This document shows, piece after piece, positions 1-8,483 of a stretch of 64,000 nucleotides of DNA (position 1 is its first letter; every line of letters starts with the position of its first letter). The stretch covers positions 23,365 to 87,364 of the forward strand of contig CAUJHZ010000034.1 of the NCBI GenBank assembly GCA_963205185.1, given 5' to 3'. The DNA is from Planctomycetota bacterium (lineage in GTDB: Bacteria > Planctomycetota > Phycisphaerae > Phycisphaerales > UBA5793). The notes beneath the pieces are model-generated. The model made no database searches and was not told where the DNA came from. It worked only from the letters and a program-made list of their open reading frames with translations. Both the position numbers and the translations under genes were made by a program.

Positions 1-2
1 AT

Positions 3-923
3 GCGAGCCATCAGCGCTGGCTCGATCCGAGGCTGGTCCCAACCGGCGAACTTCCCGCCACGGTGGGAGGCGAGCGCCAGCCGCTGATTGCCGTGATGCC
101 CCGCGATGTCGTACTCGTCGCGTGGCCCAGCGGCGGGATGATCGGCGCTGTGCGAAGCGCGGATAACGGCGGGTCGTGGGTGGCGGTCTCGCCGCGCGCC
201 GCCAACGCGCCCGGCCACGCCGACACTATGACCATGGGCGCGAGCCCCGGCGGCCGCGTCGCGTTTGCCTGGACGGACACGGCGGTGATGGGTCGAGGCG
301 ATGATGAACTGGCCGCGCCGCTGCACGTGGCCATCTCGACCAACAGCGGCGCGACGTACGCCTCGCCCACGGCCATCAACACCGATCTGCCCGGCGCGTG
401 CGTGTGCTGCACGCCTGATGTGGCGTTTGACGACTCGGGTGATCTCTGGGTCGCGTACCGCACGAGCAGCGAGAACATCAAGGAAATCTGTGTGGCGCGC
501 GTGGGCTTGGACGGGGCCGTCACCGGCGTCATTGTGAGTCGCGACGAGTGGCATCTCAAGGGCTGCCCGATGAACGGGCCTGAATTGGCCGTGAGCGGCG
601 ACGGCGGCAAGGTGAGCGTCACGTGGACGCGCGACACGCTGATCCGCGGCGCCGTCAGCGCCGATGGCGGGCAGAAGTTTGGCGAGGTATTCGACCTCGG
701 CGCGGGCAGAGTGCACAACGGCGCCGCACGCGGCGGGGCTTTGCGCATCAACTGGGAGTCGGGCGGCAGTCTCATCGTGGCCGATCCGGCGCAGCGCGAG
801 CAGCAGCAGGCCCTGCGCGTGAGTCGCGCGGCGACGATGCTGGTTACCGCCGACGGTCGGACACTGCTCGTGACGGCCGCGGCGAAGGATGAGTCACCCG
901 CAGCGGAGGAGCCGCATCATTGA
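3..923 (+). CDS. BNR/Asp-box repeat (sialidase-fold) protein, C-terminal part
   Basis: The reading frame is open to the left edge of the window, so the start lies outside it and about 306 residues are visible. Three Asp-box-like motifs of the form S-x-[DN]-x-G-x-x-[WFY] are present (SADNGGSW, STNSGATY, SADGGQKF). These are the hallmark of BNR/sialidase-type beta-propellers. A Cys pair in VCCTPD lies between boxes. No catalytic arginine triad can be assigned, so the fold is supported but an enzymatic role is not. The tail is low complexity and ends AAEEPHH. It is convergent with mtnA, 33 bp away. The protein is probably extracytoplasmic, since most Asp-box proteins are, but the signal region is not in view. 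Confidence 0.7.
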   Translation, partial: ASHQRWLDPRLVPTGELPATVGGERQPLIAVMPRDVVLVAWPSGGMIGAVRSADNGGSWVAVSPRAANAPGHADTMTMGASPGGRVAFAWTDTAVMGRGDDELAAPLHVAISTNSGATYASPTAINTDLPGACVCCTPDVAFDDSGDLWVAYRTSSENIKEICVARVGLDGAVTGVIVSRDEWHLKGCPMNGPELAVSGDGGKVSVTWTRDTLIRGAVSADGGQKFGEVFDLGAGRVHNGAARGGALRINWESGGSLIVADPAQREQQQALRVSRAATMLVTADGRTLLVTAAAKDESPAAEEPHH

Positions 924-956
924 CTGGCGCCCCGGCGGCCGGCTGGCGAACTGGTG

Positions 957-1997
957 TTAGCCGAATTGTGCCGCGATGCCTGCTTGATTCACCGGCCGGA
1001 TCACCCCGCGCTCAGTCACAATCGCGGTGATGAGTTCGGCGGGCGTGACGTCGAACGCGGGGCTGAAGACGCGGGCATCGCCCGGCGCGGTGCGGCGGCC
1101 GAAGCCTTCGGTGATCTCCTCGGCGGCGCGATGCTCGATGGGAATATCGGCGCCGCTGGGGCAGTCGAGATCGATCGTGCTGGTGGGCGCCGCGATGACG
1201 AAGGGAATGCCGTGGTGCCGCGCGAGCACGGCCACGCCGTAGGTGCCGATCTTGTTGGCGGCGTCGCCGTTGGCGGCGATGCGATCGGCGCCGGTGATGA
1301 CGGCGGTGATGCGCTTCTGAGCCATGGCCGTGGCCGCGGTGGAGTCGGTGATAATCGACACGTCGATCCCGGCCTGGCTGAGTTCCCATGCCGTCAGCCG
1401 CGAGCCCTGCAGCAGCGGGCGCGTCTCGTCGGCGAGGATGGTGATGGGCAGGCCGAGTTCGGCGGCGCGGTACATCGGCGCCGTGGCCGTGCCGATGCCC
1501 CCCGTGGCCAGCGCGCCCGCGTTGCAATGCGTGAGCAGGTGGAGGCGGTCGCCCGTGAGTTCGCGCAGCAGCTTCAGCCCGTGCTCGCCGATGGCGCGGC
1601 AGGCTGCGCGGTCTTCTTCGTGAATCGCCAGCGCTTCGGAAAGCAGATGGTCGCGCAGATTCTCATCGCGGATTGGCGCGGCGGATTTCCTGAGGCGCTC
1701 GATGGCCCGGAAGAGGTTCACGGCAGTGGGGCGGCTGGTGGCGAGGTGATCGGCGGCGGCGAGGAAACCGGCGCGGGCATCGCGCTGCTGGGCGCCGAGG
1801 ACGCAGCCGTACGCCGCGGCGATGCCGATCGCCGGCGCGCCGCGCACCGAGAGACGCCGGATCGCCTGCCAGACGCTCTGGACATCGCGGCAGTCGAGCC
1901 ACTCGGTCTGCGAAGGCAGTTGCGTCTGGTCCAGCAGGCGGAGATGTCCGCTCACCGCATCGCCGACCCACTCCATGTGTTTCACAGGCTCGTGCAT
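957..1997 (-). CDS. mtnA: S-methyl-5-thioribose-1-phosphate isomerase
   Basis: 346 aa, the usual length. It converts 5-methylthioribose-1-phosphate to methylthioribulose-1-phosphate in the methionine salvage pathway and is cytoplasmic. Family motifs are in order: RGAPAIGIAAAYG (about residues 52-64), the catalytic cysteine in THCNAGALATGG (C158), and the catalytic aspartate in GADRIAANGDAANKIG (D238). These separate it from the eIF2B-like relatives that lack the pair. It lies 45 bp downstream of galE on the same strand, so the two may be co-transcribed. No other salvage genes are adjacent. The start ATGCACGAG has no strong ribosome site, so the start is likely but not certain. Confidence 0.93.
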   Translation of the reverse strand: MHEPVKHMEWVGDAVSGHLRLLDQTQLPSQTEWLDCRDVQSVWQAIRRLSVRGAPAIGIAAAYGCVLGAQQRDARAGFLAAADHLATSRPTAVNLFRAIERLRKSAAPIRDENLRDHLLSEALAIHEEDRAACRAIGEHGLKLLRELTGDRLHLLTHCNAGALATGGIGTATAPMYRAAELGLPITILADETRPLLQGSRLTAWELSQAGIDVSIITDSTAATAMAQKRITAVITGADRIAANGDAANKIGTYGVAVLARHHGIPFVIAAPTSTIDLDCPSGADIPIEHRAAEEITEGFGRRTAPGDARVFSPAFDVTPAELITAIVTERGVIRPVNQAGIAAQFG

Positions 1998-2041
1998 GGC
2001 GATGGCGCAACAGGGGGCGCGTGTCAGTGAAGGTCAGACGA

Positions 2042-3046
2042 TCAGTCCAGCCGCCCGGCATAGCCGTTGGGGTGGCGCGAGTACCAGCCCCAGGCCGAGT
2101 CGATGATGTCATCGATGCCGGTGATCTTCGCCGACCAGCCGAGTTCGCGCCTGATGCGGCCGGGATCGGCAAACAGCCGGGGCGGGTCGCCGGGCCGGCG
2201 TGGGCCTTCGATCACTTTGATCTTCTTTCCCGTGACGCGCTGGGTTGCGTTGATGATGTCGCGCACCGAGTAGCCCTTGCCGATTCCCAGGTTGAAGATG
2301 AATCGTGTGCCCGGCTGAAGCCGGTCCATGCACAGGATGTGCGCGTCGATGAGGTCTTCGACGTGGATGTAATCGCGAATGCACGTGCCGTCGGGCGTGG
2401 AGTAGTCGGTGCCGAAGATCTCGACGTGCGGCCGCAAACCAAGCGCCGCCTGGAGGATGATCGGGATGAGATGCGTCTCGGGGTCGTGCGCTTCGCCGAT
2501 CTCGTGCTCGCGATCGGAGCCGGCGACGTTGAAGTAGCGCAGAATGGCGCAGGAGAAATCAGGATTGGCCCGGCTGTAGTCGGTGAGCACGCGCTCGACG
2601 AAGAACTTCGACCAGCCGTAGGGATTGATTGGCTGCTGCGGGCAGTCTTCGCTGATGGGAATGTGCTCGGGCTTCGGCTCGCCGTAGGTCGCGCAGGTGC
2701 TCGAGAACACGAACTTCTGCACACCGACGGTGCGCATGGCGTGGAGGAGTTCGATGGCGTGCGCTGCGTTGTTGCGGTAGTAGCGCAGGGGGTCATCGAC
2801 GGACTCGCCGACGTAGGCCAGGGCGGCAAAGTGCATGACGCAGTCGATGGCGTTGCCGCGCAGCACGCGGGCGATGTGCCGCCAGTCGCACAGTTCGTGG
2901 ACGACCAGGGGCGTTTCGCCGGTGACGGCGGCGCGGAAGCCGCGGCTGAGGTTGTCCACCACGACGACTTCGTGCCCCGCCCGGCGCAAGAACTTGACGG
3001 CGTGCGAGCCGATGTAACCAGCCCCGCCGGTCACCAGAACGTTCAT
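2042..3046 (-). CDS. galE: UDP-glucose 4-epimerase
   Basis: 334 aa, an extended short-chain dehydrogenase. It interconverts UDP-glucose and UDP-galactose using bound NAD. It has the Rossmann glycine motif GGAGYIGSH at the N-terminus, the catalytic Ser in FSSTCATYGEP (about S116), the Tyr and Lys of YGWSK (Y143, K147), and the NPYG segment typical of GalE. The frame extends 12 codons further upstream, but MNVLVTGG is chosen because GGAGG lies just before it and it begins the Rossmann strand directly. It is upstream of mtnA on the same strand. The likely role is supplying UDP-galactose for surface polysaccharide. A closely related UDP-sugar epimerase specificity cannot be excluded. Confidence 0.92.
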   Translation of the reverse strand: MNVLVTGGAGYIGSHAVKFLRRAGHEVVVVDNLSRGFRAAVTGETPLVVHELCDWRHIARVLRGNAIDCVMHFAALAYVGESVDDPLRYYRNNAAHAIELLHAMRTVGVQKFVFSSTCATYGEPKPEHIPISEDCPQQPINPYGWSKFFVERVLTDYSRANPDFSCAILRYFNVAGSDREHEIGEAHDPETHLIPIILQAALGLRPHVEIFGTDYSTPDGTCIRDYIHVEDLIDAHILCMDRLQPGTRFIFNLGIGKGYSVRDIINATQRVTGKKIKVIEGPRRPGDPPRLFADPGRIRRELGWSAKITGIDDIIDSAWGWYSRHPNGYAGRLD

Positions 3047-3133
3047 GAGTTCCTCCGCACCCGATGCCGAAGGTCCATCCAACTCCGCCGCCCCGGTGTC
3101 ACCTCGTGTGCGCGAGCCCGGCCGGCGCCGTTT

Positions 3134-3790
3134 TCAGTTTAGCATCTTGATGACGAGGAAGCCGCCCACCAGCAGGGCCGTGAAGACGATGCACAAGAGG
3201 TTGAAGTACCGGTCGATGAAGGGCAGGGCACGCGGGCCCACGGCCCAGAAGACGCCTGCCACGGCGAAGAAGCGCATGCTGCGCCCGACGATGCAGGCGA
3301 TGGTAAACACGAACAGGTTCATCTCGGCAAACCCGGCCGTGATGGTGAGCAGTTTGAATGGGATCGGCGTGAGCGCGGCCACGAAGACCCAGACCTCGCC
3401 GCGCGCGTCGAATTCGCCGGCGAGCCAATCGATGCGCTCCTGCGTGATGCCCGGGATGTGCAGGGCGAGATCGATCAGCGCGTAGCCGATGACGTAGCCG
3501 AGATAGGCCCCCAGCACGCTGGCGACGGTCGTGACCGTGGCGAACCACATCGACTTCTTCCGGTTGCCCAGGCACAGCGGGCCGAGCAGCACATCGGGCG
3601 GAATCGGGAAGAAGCTCGACTCGGCGAAGCTCAGTATGAACAGCGCCAGCGTCGAGTGGCGGTGGTGCGCGAACGAGAGGACCCAGTCATACAGGCGCCG
3701 GTGCAGAGCCCAGCGCGGCACGTGGGTCAGTGCGGCGGCGGCAGTGGAGTCGCTCGGACTCGTGGAAGGGTTGGTCAACGGACCGGGCAT
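3134..3790 (-). CDS. YqaA/DedA-like membrane protein (VTT/SNARE-associated domain)
   Basis: 218 aa inner-membrane protein with several hydrophobic segments. It has the YqaA-type signatures SFAESSFFPIPPDVLL (after the first helix) and ALTPIPFKLLTITAG (re-entrant loop region), so it belongs to the VTT/DedA superfamily, whose members are linked to lipid scrambling or transport. The substrate is unknown. The frame starts earlier, but MPGPLTNPS is chosen because a TACAAT hexamer sits exactly 6 nt before it and no ribosome site is seen, suggesting a leaderless transcript. It is divergent from the exbB-like gene 74 bp away. Confidence 0.82.
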   Translation of the reverse strand: MPGPLTNPSTSPSDSTAAAALTHVPRWALHRRLYDWVLSFAHHRHSTLALFILSFAESSFFPIPPDVLLGPLCLGNRKKSMWFATVTTVASVLGAYLGYVIGYALIDLALHIPGITQERIDWLAGEFDARGEVWVFVAALTPIPFKLLTITAGFAEMNLFVFTIACIVGRSMRFFAVAGVFWAVGPRALPFIDRYFNLLCIVFTALLVGGFLVIKMLN

Positions 3791-3796
3791 GGCCGG

Positions 3797-3802
3797 ATTG
3801 TA
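3797..3802 (-). promoter_or_regulatory. -10 hexamer of a likely leaderless promoter (YqaA-like gene)
   Basis: TACAAT on the minus strand, 6 nt before the ATG at 3790. Transcription would begin at or within 1-2 nt of the start codon. No Shine-Dalgarno sequence is present. Confidence 0.55.
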
Positions 3803-3852
3803 TCGACGCTTTCCATGCGGCTGCTTTGCCGACTTGCCCGCCGGACGCGTCG

Positions 3853-3858
3853 TATCAT
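3853..3858 (+). promoter_or_regulatory. -10 hexamer of a likely leaderless promoter (exbB-like gene)
   Basis: TATCAT, 6 nt before the ATG at 3865, with no ribosome site between. It forms a divergent pair with the hexamer at 3797-3802. Confidence 0.55.
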
Positions 3859-3864
3859 CCGCGG

Positions 3865-4518
3865 ATGCCCGGTGGCGCGCTGGAATCACTTTCGTCAGTC
3901 ATGGTGCGGGGCGGCTGGGTCATGTGGCCGCTGCTGCTGCTCAGCGTCGTCTCCGTCACGCTTTGCATCGAGCGCGGCTGGTACTGGATCACCCTGCACA
4001 GCCCCGGCCGGCGGCGGCGGCTCAATCGCCTCAACACGGCTCTGCGAACGGGCAACCGACCCGAGGCCGAGCGGCTCGCGCAGCGGGCCCAGCGAAGCGT
4101 CTACTCGGTCCTCGCCGGGCGGCTGCTGGGCGAGAGCGCCAGCGACGCGGTGGCGATTGAGTGCATCGAAGAGCTGCGCCCCGCGGTCGAGCGGTTCATG
4201 CCGACGCTTTCGACCATCATCACCGCCGCGCCGCTGCTGGGGATTCTCGGCACGGTGACGGGCCTGATCAGCAGTTTCGAACTGCTCGGCACGTCGCAGA
4301 TGATCACCGATCCGCGCGAGATTTCCGGCGGCATCGCCGAGGCGCTGATCTCGACGGCGGCCGGCTTGATCGTCGCCCTGGTCACGCTGTTTCCGTACAT
4401 GATCTTCAAGGGGCAGGTGGAAAGGGCGTATCGTCGGATGGAATCCATCATCGCTGCGGCCCAGCACGGCCTGTCCGGCGCGGGTGGCGCGAGCAAGTCA
4501 ACGGGAGTCGAAGGATGA
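3865..4518 (+). CDS. MotA/TolQ/ExbB-family proton channel protein
   Basis: 217 aa. One helix near the N-terminus (WVMWPLLLLSVVSVTLCI) is followed by a cytoplasmic region and a helix pair around APLLGILGTVTGLISSF and ISTAAGLIVALVTLFPY, which is the TolQ/ExbB layout. The conserved LLGxLGTVxG and the Thr/Ala-rich last helix match the proton-channel core. ExbB partners ExbD/TolR to energise outer-membrane transport. No exbD is next to it here, so the partner must be elsewhere. ATG 3865 is preferred over the longer frame because of the -10 hexamer 6 nt upstream. Its stop overlaps the next start (ATGA), so the TraB-like protein is probably co-translated. Confidence 0.85.
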   Translation: MPGGALESLSSVMVRGGWVMWPLLLLSVVSVTLCIERGWYWITLHSPGRRRRLNRLNTALRTGNRPEAERLAQRAQRSVYSVLAGRLLGESASDAVAIECIEELRPAVERFMPTLSTIITAAPLLGILGTVTGLISSFELLGTSQMITDPREISGGIAEALISTAAGLIVALVTLFPYMIFKGQVERAYRRMESIIAAAQHGLSGAGGASKSTGVEG

Positions 4519-5783
4519 TTGTTCGAAGTCGAGTTGCCGCCGCGGTGGCTGGCGCCATGGGATGTCTGGCCCCTCTCGCCGCACCGGCTCCAGCGCAGGA
4601 TGCGGCGTGGAGCGGCTCGGGGCCGTACCTGCGCGTCGTGGATGTCGATGACACGCACATGCGCCTCGACATCGCCGTGCGGCTGTTCGCGCCGGCGGAG
4701 GGGGAGGGTCCCACGGTGGCGCTCGCGGGCGCGATGCACATCGCCGAGCCCACGTTCTACGCGCTGCTCCAGCAGTTTCTTGATGCACAGGACCTGGTGC
4801 TCTTCGAGGGAGTCAAGCCACGCGGCATGGGCGGGCTCGAAGCCGCCGACGACCCGACGCGCGTGCGGCGGACCGAGTCGGCCATCCGCTTTATCGCCAT
4901 CATGGCCGCGCGCCGGCACAAGGAGACCGGCGCGTATCCCGCGACGATCGACGATCTCGCCCAGGCGCTCGAAGCGCGGGGCGGGGAGCAGGCGGCGTGG
5001 GTGCGCTCGTCGATGAACGACGCGTGGGGCCGACCGCTGCTCTACTCGGCAAGCGACGACACGCTGGAAGTGCGCAGCCTCGGCGCCGACGGGCGCGAGG
5101 GCGGCATGGGATTTGACGCGGATCTGGCGCTGAGCGACCAGACGCCGCTGACTGGCGCGGAGACGGGCGACGACCCCGGCCTGCAGGCGCGCATGGCCAG
5201 TGCCCTGGGCCTGGCGTTTCAACTCGATGCGCTCCATCACGACGGGCCGACGTACCGCAACAGCGATCTGACGATCGACCAGGTGCAGGAGCGCGTGGCC
5301 GCGGCGGGCGGGGATGCATCATTTCTGTTCAAGATTCTTGATGGTTCATCATTCGCCGGAATGGCGGCGCGGTTCGTCATCGGCATCATCGAGAAGATCC
5401 CGTCCATGGGAGCCACGATGAAAGTCATGCTCGTCGAGACGATGCGGGCGACCGACATCGAGAATCTCGGCGAAGGCAAGGGCCTCCCGCCGGGCATGGC
5501 CGAGATGATGCGGGTCATCGTCGTCGATCGCAACAAGGTCGTGATCGAAGATCTCAAGGGTGTGCTGGCGGGGGCGGATGCGCCCCAGTCGATCGCCGTC
5601 GTCTACGGCGCCGGGCACATGGGCGACATGGAAAAGCGGCTGGTGGCCGAGTGCGACTACCGGCACGTCGGCGGCTTCTGGCTGCCGGCCATCACGGTCG
5701 ATCTCGCCGAGGCGGGCATGGGGCGCGGCGATCTGGAGCGCACGCGCAAGATGCTTGAAGTGATGCAGGGCGGCGGACGTTAA
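4515..5783 (+). CDS. TraB/GumN-family protein with an embedded pseudopilin-like segment
   Basis: 422 aa with a signal peptide (cleavage near PAPAQD, residue 28). TraB-family features are AGAMHIAEPTFY (about 71-82), LVLFEGVKP (94-102) and, near the C-terminus, VYGAGHMGDM. These are the histidine and glutamate positions thought to bind metal in this putative peptidase family. Residues about 118-206 interrupt the domain with a segment resembling the C-terminal half of a type II secretion major pseudopilin: a hydrophobic helix, TGAYPATIDDLA, then NDAWGRPLLY and SLGADGREGGMGFDADL, the last like the GspG calcium-binding loop. The start overlaps the exbB-like stop (ATGA). Function unknown; envelope location inferred. 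Confidence 0.75.
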   Translation: MIVRSRVAAAVAGAMGCLAPLAAPAPAQDAAWSGSGPYLRVVDVDDTHMRLDIAVRLFAPAEGEGPTVALAGAMHIAEPTFYALLQQFLDAQDLVLFEGVKPRGMGGLEAADDPTRVRRTESAIRFIAIMAARRHKETGAYPATIDDLAQALEARGGEQAAWVRSSMNDAWGRPLLYSASDDTLEVRSLGADGREGGMGFDADLALSDQTPLTGAETGDDPGLQARMASALGLAFQLDALHHDGPTYRNSDLTIDQVQERVAAAGGDASFLFKILDGSSFAGMAARFVIGIIEKIPSMGATMKVMLVETMRATDIENLGEGKGLPPGMAEMMRVIVVDRNKVVIEDLKGVLAGADAPQSIAVVYGAGHMGDMEKRLVAECDYRHVGGFWLPAITVDLAEAGMGRGDLERTRKMLEVMQGGGR

Positions 5784-6124
5784 GGCTCGGCGCGGGCTGA
5801 TAGCGCGTCGCGTGGCGTCGCATTTCGCGCCGCAATGTCTGCGTGCGAGGCAATCAGGCGACTGAGCAGTGGTGCCGTGCGGGCAATCTACCCGCAATGC
5901 TGCAAGACGGCCCGCGGCCGCTGACATACTCACGCGGACGGGCCGCCTGCGCATCATCCCTGATTCGTGGGGGCGGGTCGCCCTCCGATTGATTCCCGGG
6001 GCACAACTGAGTGAAGACGGCCGACGCGCGCAACGCGAACGGGTGCGCTGCGCAAACGGTCTGCCGCGATCGGGGCTTTACATCCGTGAGCCTGCTGCAC
6101 CTTCGAGAGAAAGGGAACGCCAAC
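5784..6124. other. Intergenic region, no gene seen
   Basis: 341 bp between the TraB-like gene and the CHRD/GSDH gene. I see no supported ORF, RNA gene or strong terminator. A weak TTTACATC near 6077 could be a -10 for the downstream gene, and AAAGGGAA about 8 nt before ATG 6125 is its ribosome site. Confidence 0.4.
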
Positions 6125-8182
6125 ATGACACTGCTCCATGGAAGACATCCGCTGATCATGGCGCGCCGCGTGGCGACGTCGATGGTCATGCTGTGCGCCT
6201 GCGCCTGGTCGCACGCGCAGGTGCTGAACTTCAATCTGACGCTGGACGGCTCGCAGGAAGTGCCGCCCGTGGACACGATGGCGACGGGGCTGGGCACCGC
6301 CACGCTCGATCTGTCGAGCAACCTCTTCTCGTGGAACTTCTCCTACGAGAACCTGAGCGGCGGCGAGACGGCAGCGCACTTTCACGCGCCGGCGCCGTAC
6401 TGCCAGTCTGCCCCGCCGGCGATCACCCTGCCGCCCGGCAGCCCGAAAGTAGGCTCGCAGGTGGTAACCAGTCAGCAGCGCGACCAGATCATCCAGGGAC
6501 TGTGGTACGTCAACGTGCACACGAGCAATCATCCCGGCGGCGAGATCCGCGGGCAGGTGGAGCCGGAGCCGATCAGCGACCCGCTGCCCGGGCCGATTCC
6601 GCTCAGCGACCACACCGTTCGACTCGAGACCGTGGCGGATGGCATGACGGCGCCAAACTGGGCGGCGCCGGCGCCCGGCATTGCGGGACGCCTGTATGTC
6701 AGCGATCAGACCGGGATCATCTGGAACGTCAATCTCTCGACGGGCGCCAAGAGCACCTTCCTCGACGCGAGCGGCAGGCTCGTGCCGCTGGGCATCTTCG
6801 GCCAGGGGACGTTTGACGAGCGCGGCCTGCTCGGCGTCGCGTTCCATCCCGGCTACGCCAGCAACGGACTGCTCTACACCTACACCTCCGAACCGTTCGA
6901 TCCGAACGGCCCGCCGGCCGACTTTTCGACGATGCCCCAGGGCACCGATCCGAATCACCAGACGGTGATCATCGAGTGGCGCGTGAACAACCCGACCGAT
7001 CCGAACGCGACGGTCGATCCGAACAGCGCCCGCGTGCTCCTGCGCATCGACCAGCCGCAATTCAACCACAACGGCGGGTGCGTCAACTTCGGTCCTGACG
7101 GCATGCTGTACATCGCGCTGGGAGACGGGGGCAACGCCGACGACCAGGACACGGGCATCGACCCCTTCGGCGTCATGGTCAAAGGCCACGGCTGCAAAGG
7201 CAACGGGCAGGATAAGAACACCATCCTCGGTTCGGTCGTGCGCATCGATCCCCAGGGCAACAACTCCGCCAACGGGCAGTACGGCATTCCCGCGGACAAT
7301 CCGTTCGTGAACGCCGACGGCCTCGATGAAATCTTCGCCTACGGATTGCGCAACCCGTTCCGCTTCTCGTTCGATTCGGTCAGCGGCGCGCTGCTGCTGG
7401 GCGACGTGGGACAGAACGACATTGAAGAAGTCAACATCATCGAGTCCGGCCGCAACTACGGCTGGAACCTGCGCGAGGGAACGTTCCGCTTCGTGCGCAA
7501 CGGAGCCCGCTCAGGCTACGCGGCCGATCCGGACGGCATGATCGACCCGGGACTGACCGATCCCATCGCCCAGTACGATCACGATGAAGGCATCTCAGTC
7601 ATCGGCGGCTTCGTGTACCGCGGCAGCGCCATGCCCGCCCTCAATGGAACGTACATCTTCGCGGAGTTCGGCCAGCAGTTCAACAACGATGGCCGGCTGC
7701 TGCACCTGGATGAAAACAACGGCATCCAGGAGTTTCGCATCGCGGGCGGCGGCGAGGTGGACTTCTTCATCCTCGGCATGGGCCAGGACGCCGACGGCGA
7801 GATCTACGCGCTGGCCAACAACACCGGCGTGCCCTTCGACACGACGGGTAAACTGGTCCGCATCAGCCCGCCGGTCGCGCTGGCGGTCAGCGGATCGTGC
7901 CCGGGCATCATGACGGCGACGGCGAGCGGCGCGACGCCGGGCGGACGCGTGGCGTTCATCCGCGCCACCGGCACGGGCAGCCAGCGGATCCCGCAGGGCA
8001 ACCCGTGCGCTGGCACCACCCTGGGGCTCGATCGAACTGCGGTGCTCGTCGCCTCGCCGACGGCCGACAACCAGGGCCAGGCGAGCGTCAGCGGCAACGT
8101 GCCACCCAACGCCTGCGGTAACGTCTTCCTGCAGGCGCTGGACATCCAGACCTGCACCACATCCAACGTCGCGGGGTTGTAG
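6125..8182 (+). CDS. Secreted CHRD + glucose/sorbosone-dehydrogenase-like protein with C-terminal TSN module
   Basis: 685 aa. A signal peptide (MARRVATSMVMLCACAWSHA) ends near residue 32. A CHRD domain follows (about 35-150: LTLDGSQEVPP, SGGETAAHFHAP, NVHTSNHPGGEIRGQ). Next comes a six-bladed PQQ-type sugar dehydrogenase (GSDH) domain (about 165-545: GLLGVAFHP, FGPDGMLYIALGDGG, GLRNPFRFSFD, LLLGDVGQNDIEEVN, NYGWNLREG). Whether it is an active quinoprotein is not shown. The last ~100 residues carry the four-cysteine module (SCPG, NPCAGT, NACGN, TCTTSNV) found in other secreted proteins here. ATG 6125 is chosen over the longer frame for the signal peptide and AAAGGGAA ribosome site. A strong terminator follows. 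Confidence 0.85.
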   Translation: MTLLHGRHPLIMARRVATSMVMLCACAWSHAQVLNFNLTLDGSQEVPPVDTMATGLGTATLDLSSNLFSWNFSYENLSGGETAAHFHAPAPYCQSAPPAITLPPGSPKVGSQVVTSQQRDQIIQGLWYVNVHTSNHPGGEIRGQVEPEPISDPLPGPIPLSDHTVRLETVADGMTAPNWAAPAPGIAGRLYVSDQTGIIWNVNLSTGAKSTFLDASGRLVPLGIFGQGTFDERGLLGVAFHPGYASNGLLYTYTSEPFDPNGPPADFSTMPQGTDPNHQTVIIEWRVNNPTDPNATVDPNSARVLLRIDQPQFNHNGGCVNFGPDGMLYIALGDGGNADDQDTGIDPFGVMVKGHGCKGNGQDKNTILGSVVRIDPQGNNSANGQYGIPADNPFVNADGLDEIFAYGLRNPFRFSFDSVSGALLLGDVGQNDIEEVNIIESGRNYGWNLREGTFRFVRNGARSGYAADPDGMIDPGLTDPIAQYDHDEGISVIGGFVYRGSAMPALNGTYIFAEFGQQFNNDGRLLHLDENNGIQEFRIAGGGEVDFFILGMGQDADGEIYALANNTGVPFDTTGKLVRISPPVALAVSGSCPGIMTATASGATPGGRVAFIRATGTGSQRIPQGNPCAGTTLGLDRTAVLVASPTADNQGQASVSGNVPPNACGNVFLQALDIQTCTTSNVAGL

Positions 8183-8213
8183 GTCGCCGCACCAGACCCG
8201 CGATGAACCACCT

Positions 8214-8254
8214 GACCACCCCGGCAGCACCGCCTGCCGGGGTGGTCACTTTTG
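8214..8254 (+). terminator. Rho-independent terminator of the CHRD/GSDH gene
   Basis: A perfect 14-bp stem (GACCACCCCGGCAG with its complement) and 6-nt loop are followed by ACTTTTG. The T-run is short but the stem is very stable. Confidence 0.8.
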
Positions 8255-8483
8255 CAGCCGGCAGCGACTGAAAACTGCAAAATCTGTGCAGTTCGTGTCC
8301 GAATCTCACCCACTTGCGCCTCAGAATCGGTTACATTTGGCAGCTGCAAACCTCGATCGAATGCGGAAGCAGCCCGCAGGATGGCGTGTTCGGCTCGCTG
8401 TCTCTCCGGGCTTTCGCCATGGGCTGTGTACGCCCGTATCGCATGTGGCTTCGGCCGAGGTGGGATTTCAGAAGGAGGATCTC
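8255..8483. other. Upstream region of the secreted protein gene at 8484
   Basis: No ORF is supported in this AT-richer leader. TTACAT near 8331 could be a -10. GAAGGAGGA, 6-14 nt before ATG 8484, is a near-perfect Shine-Dalgarno sequence and fixes the start. Confidence 0.4.
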
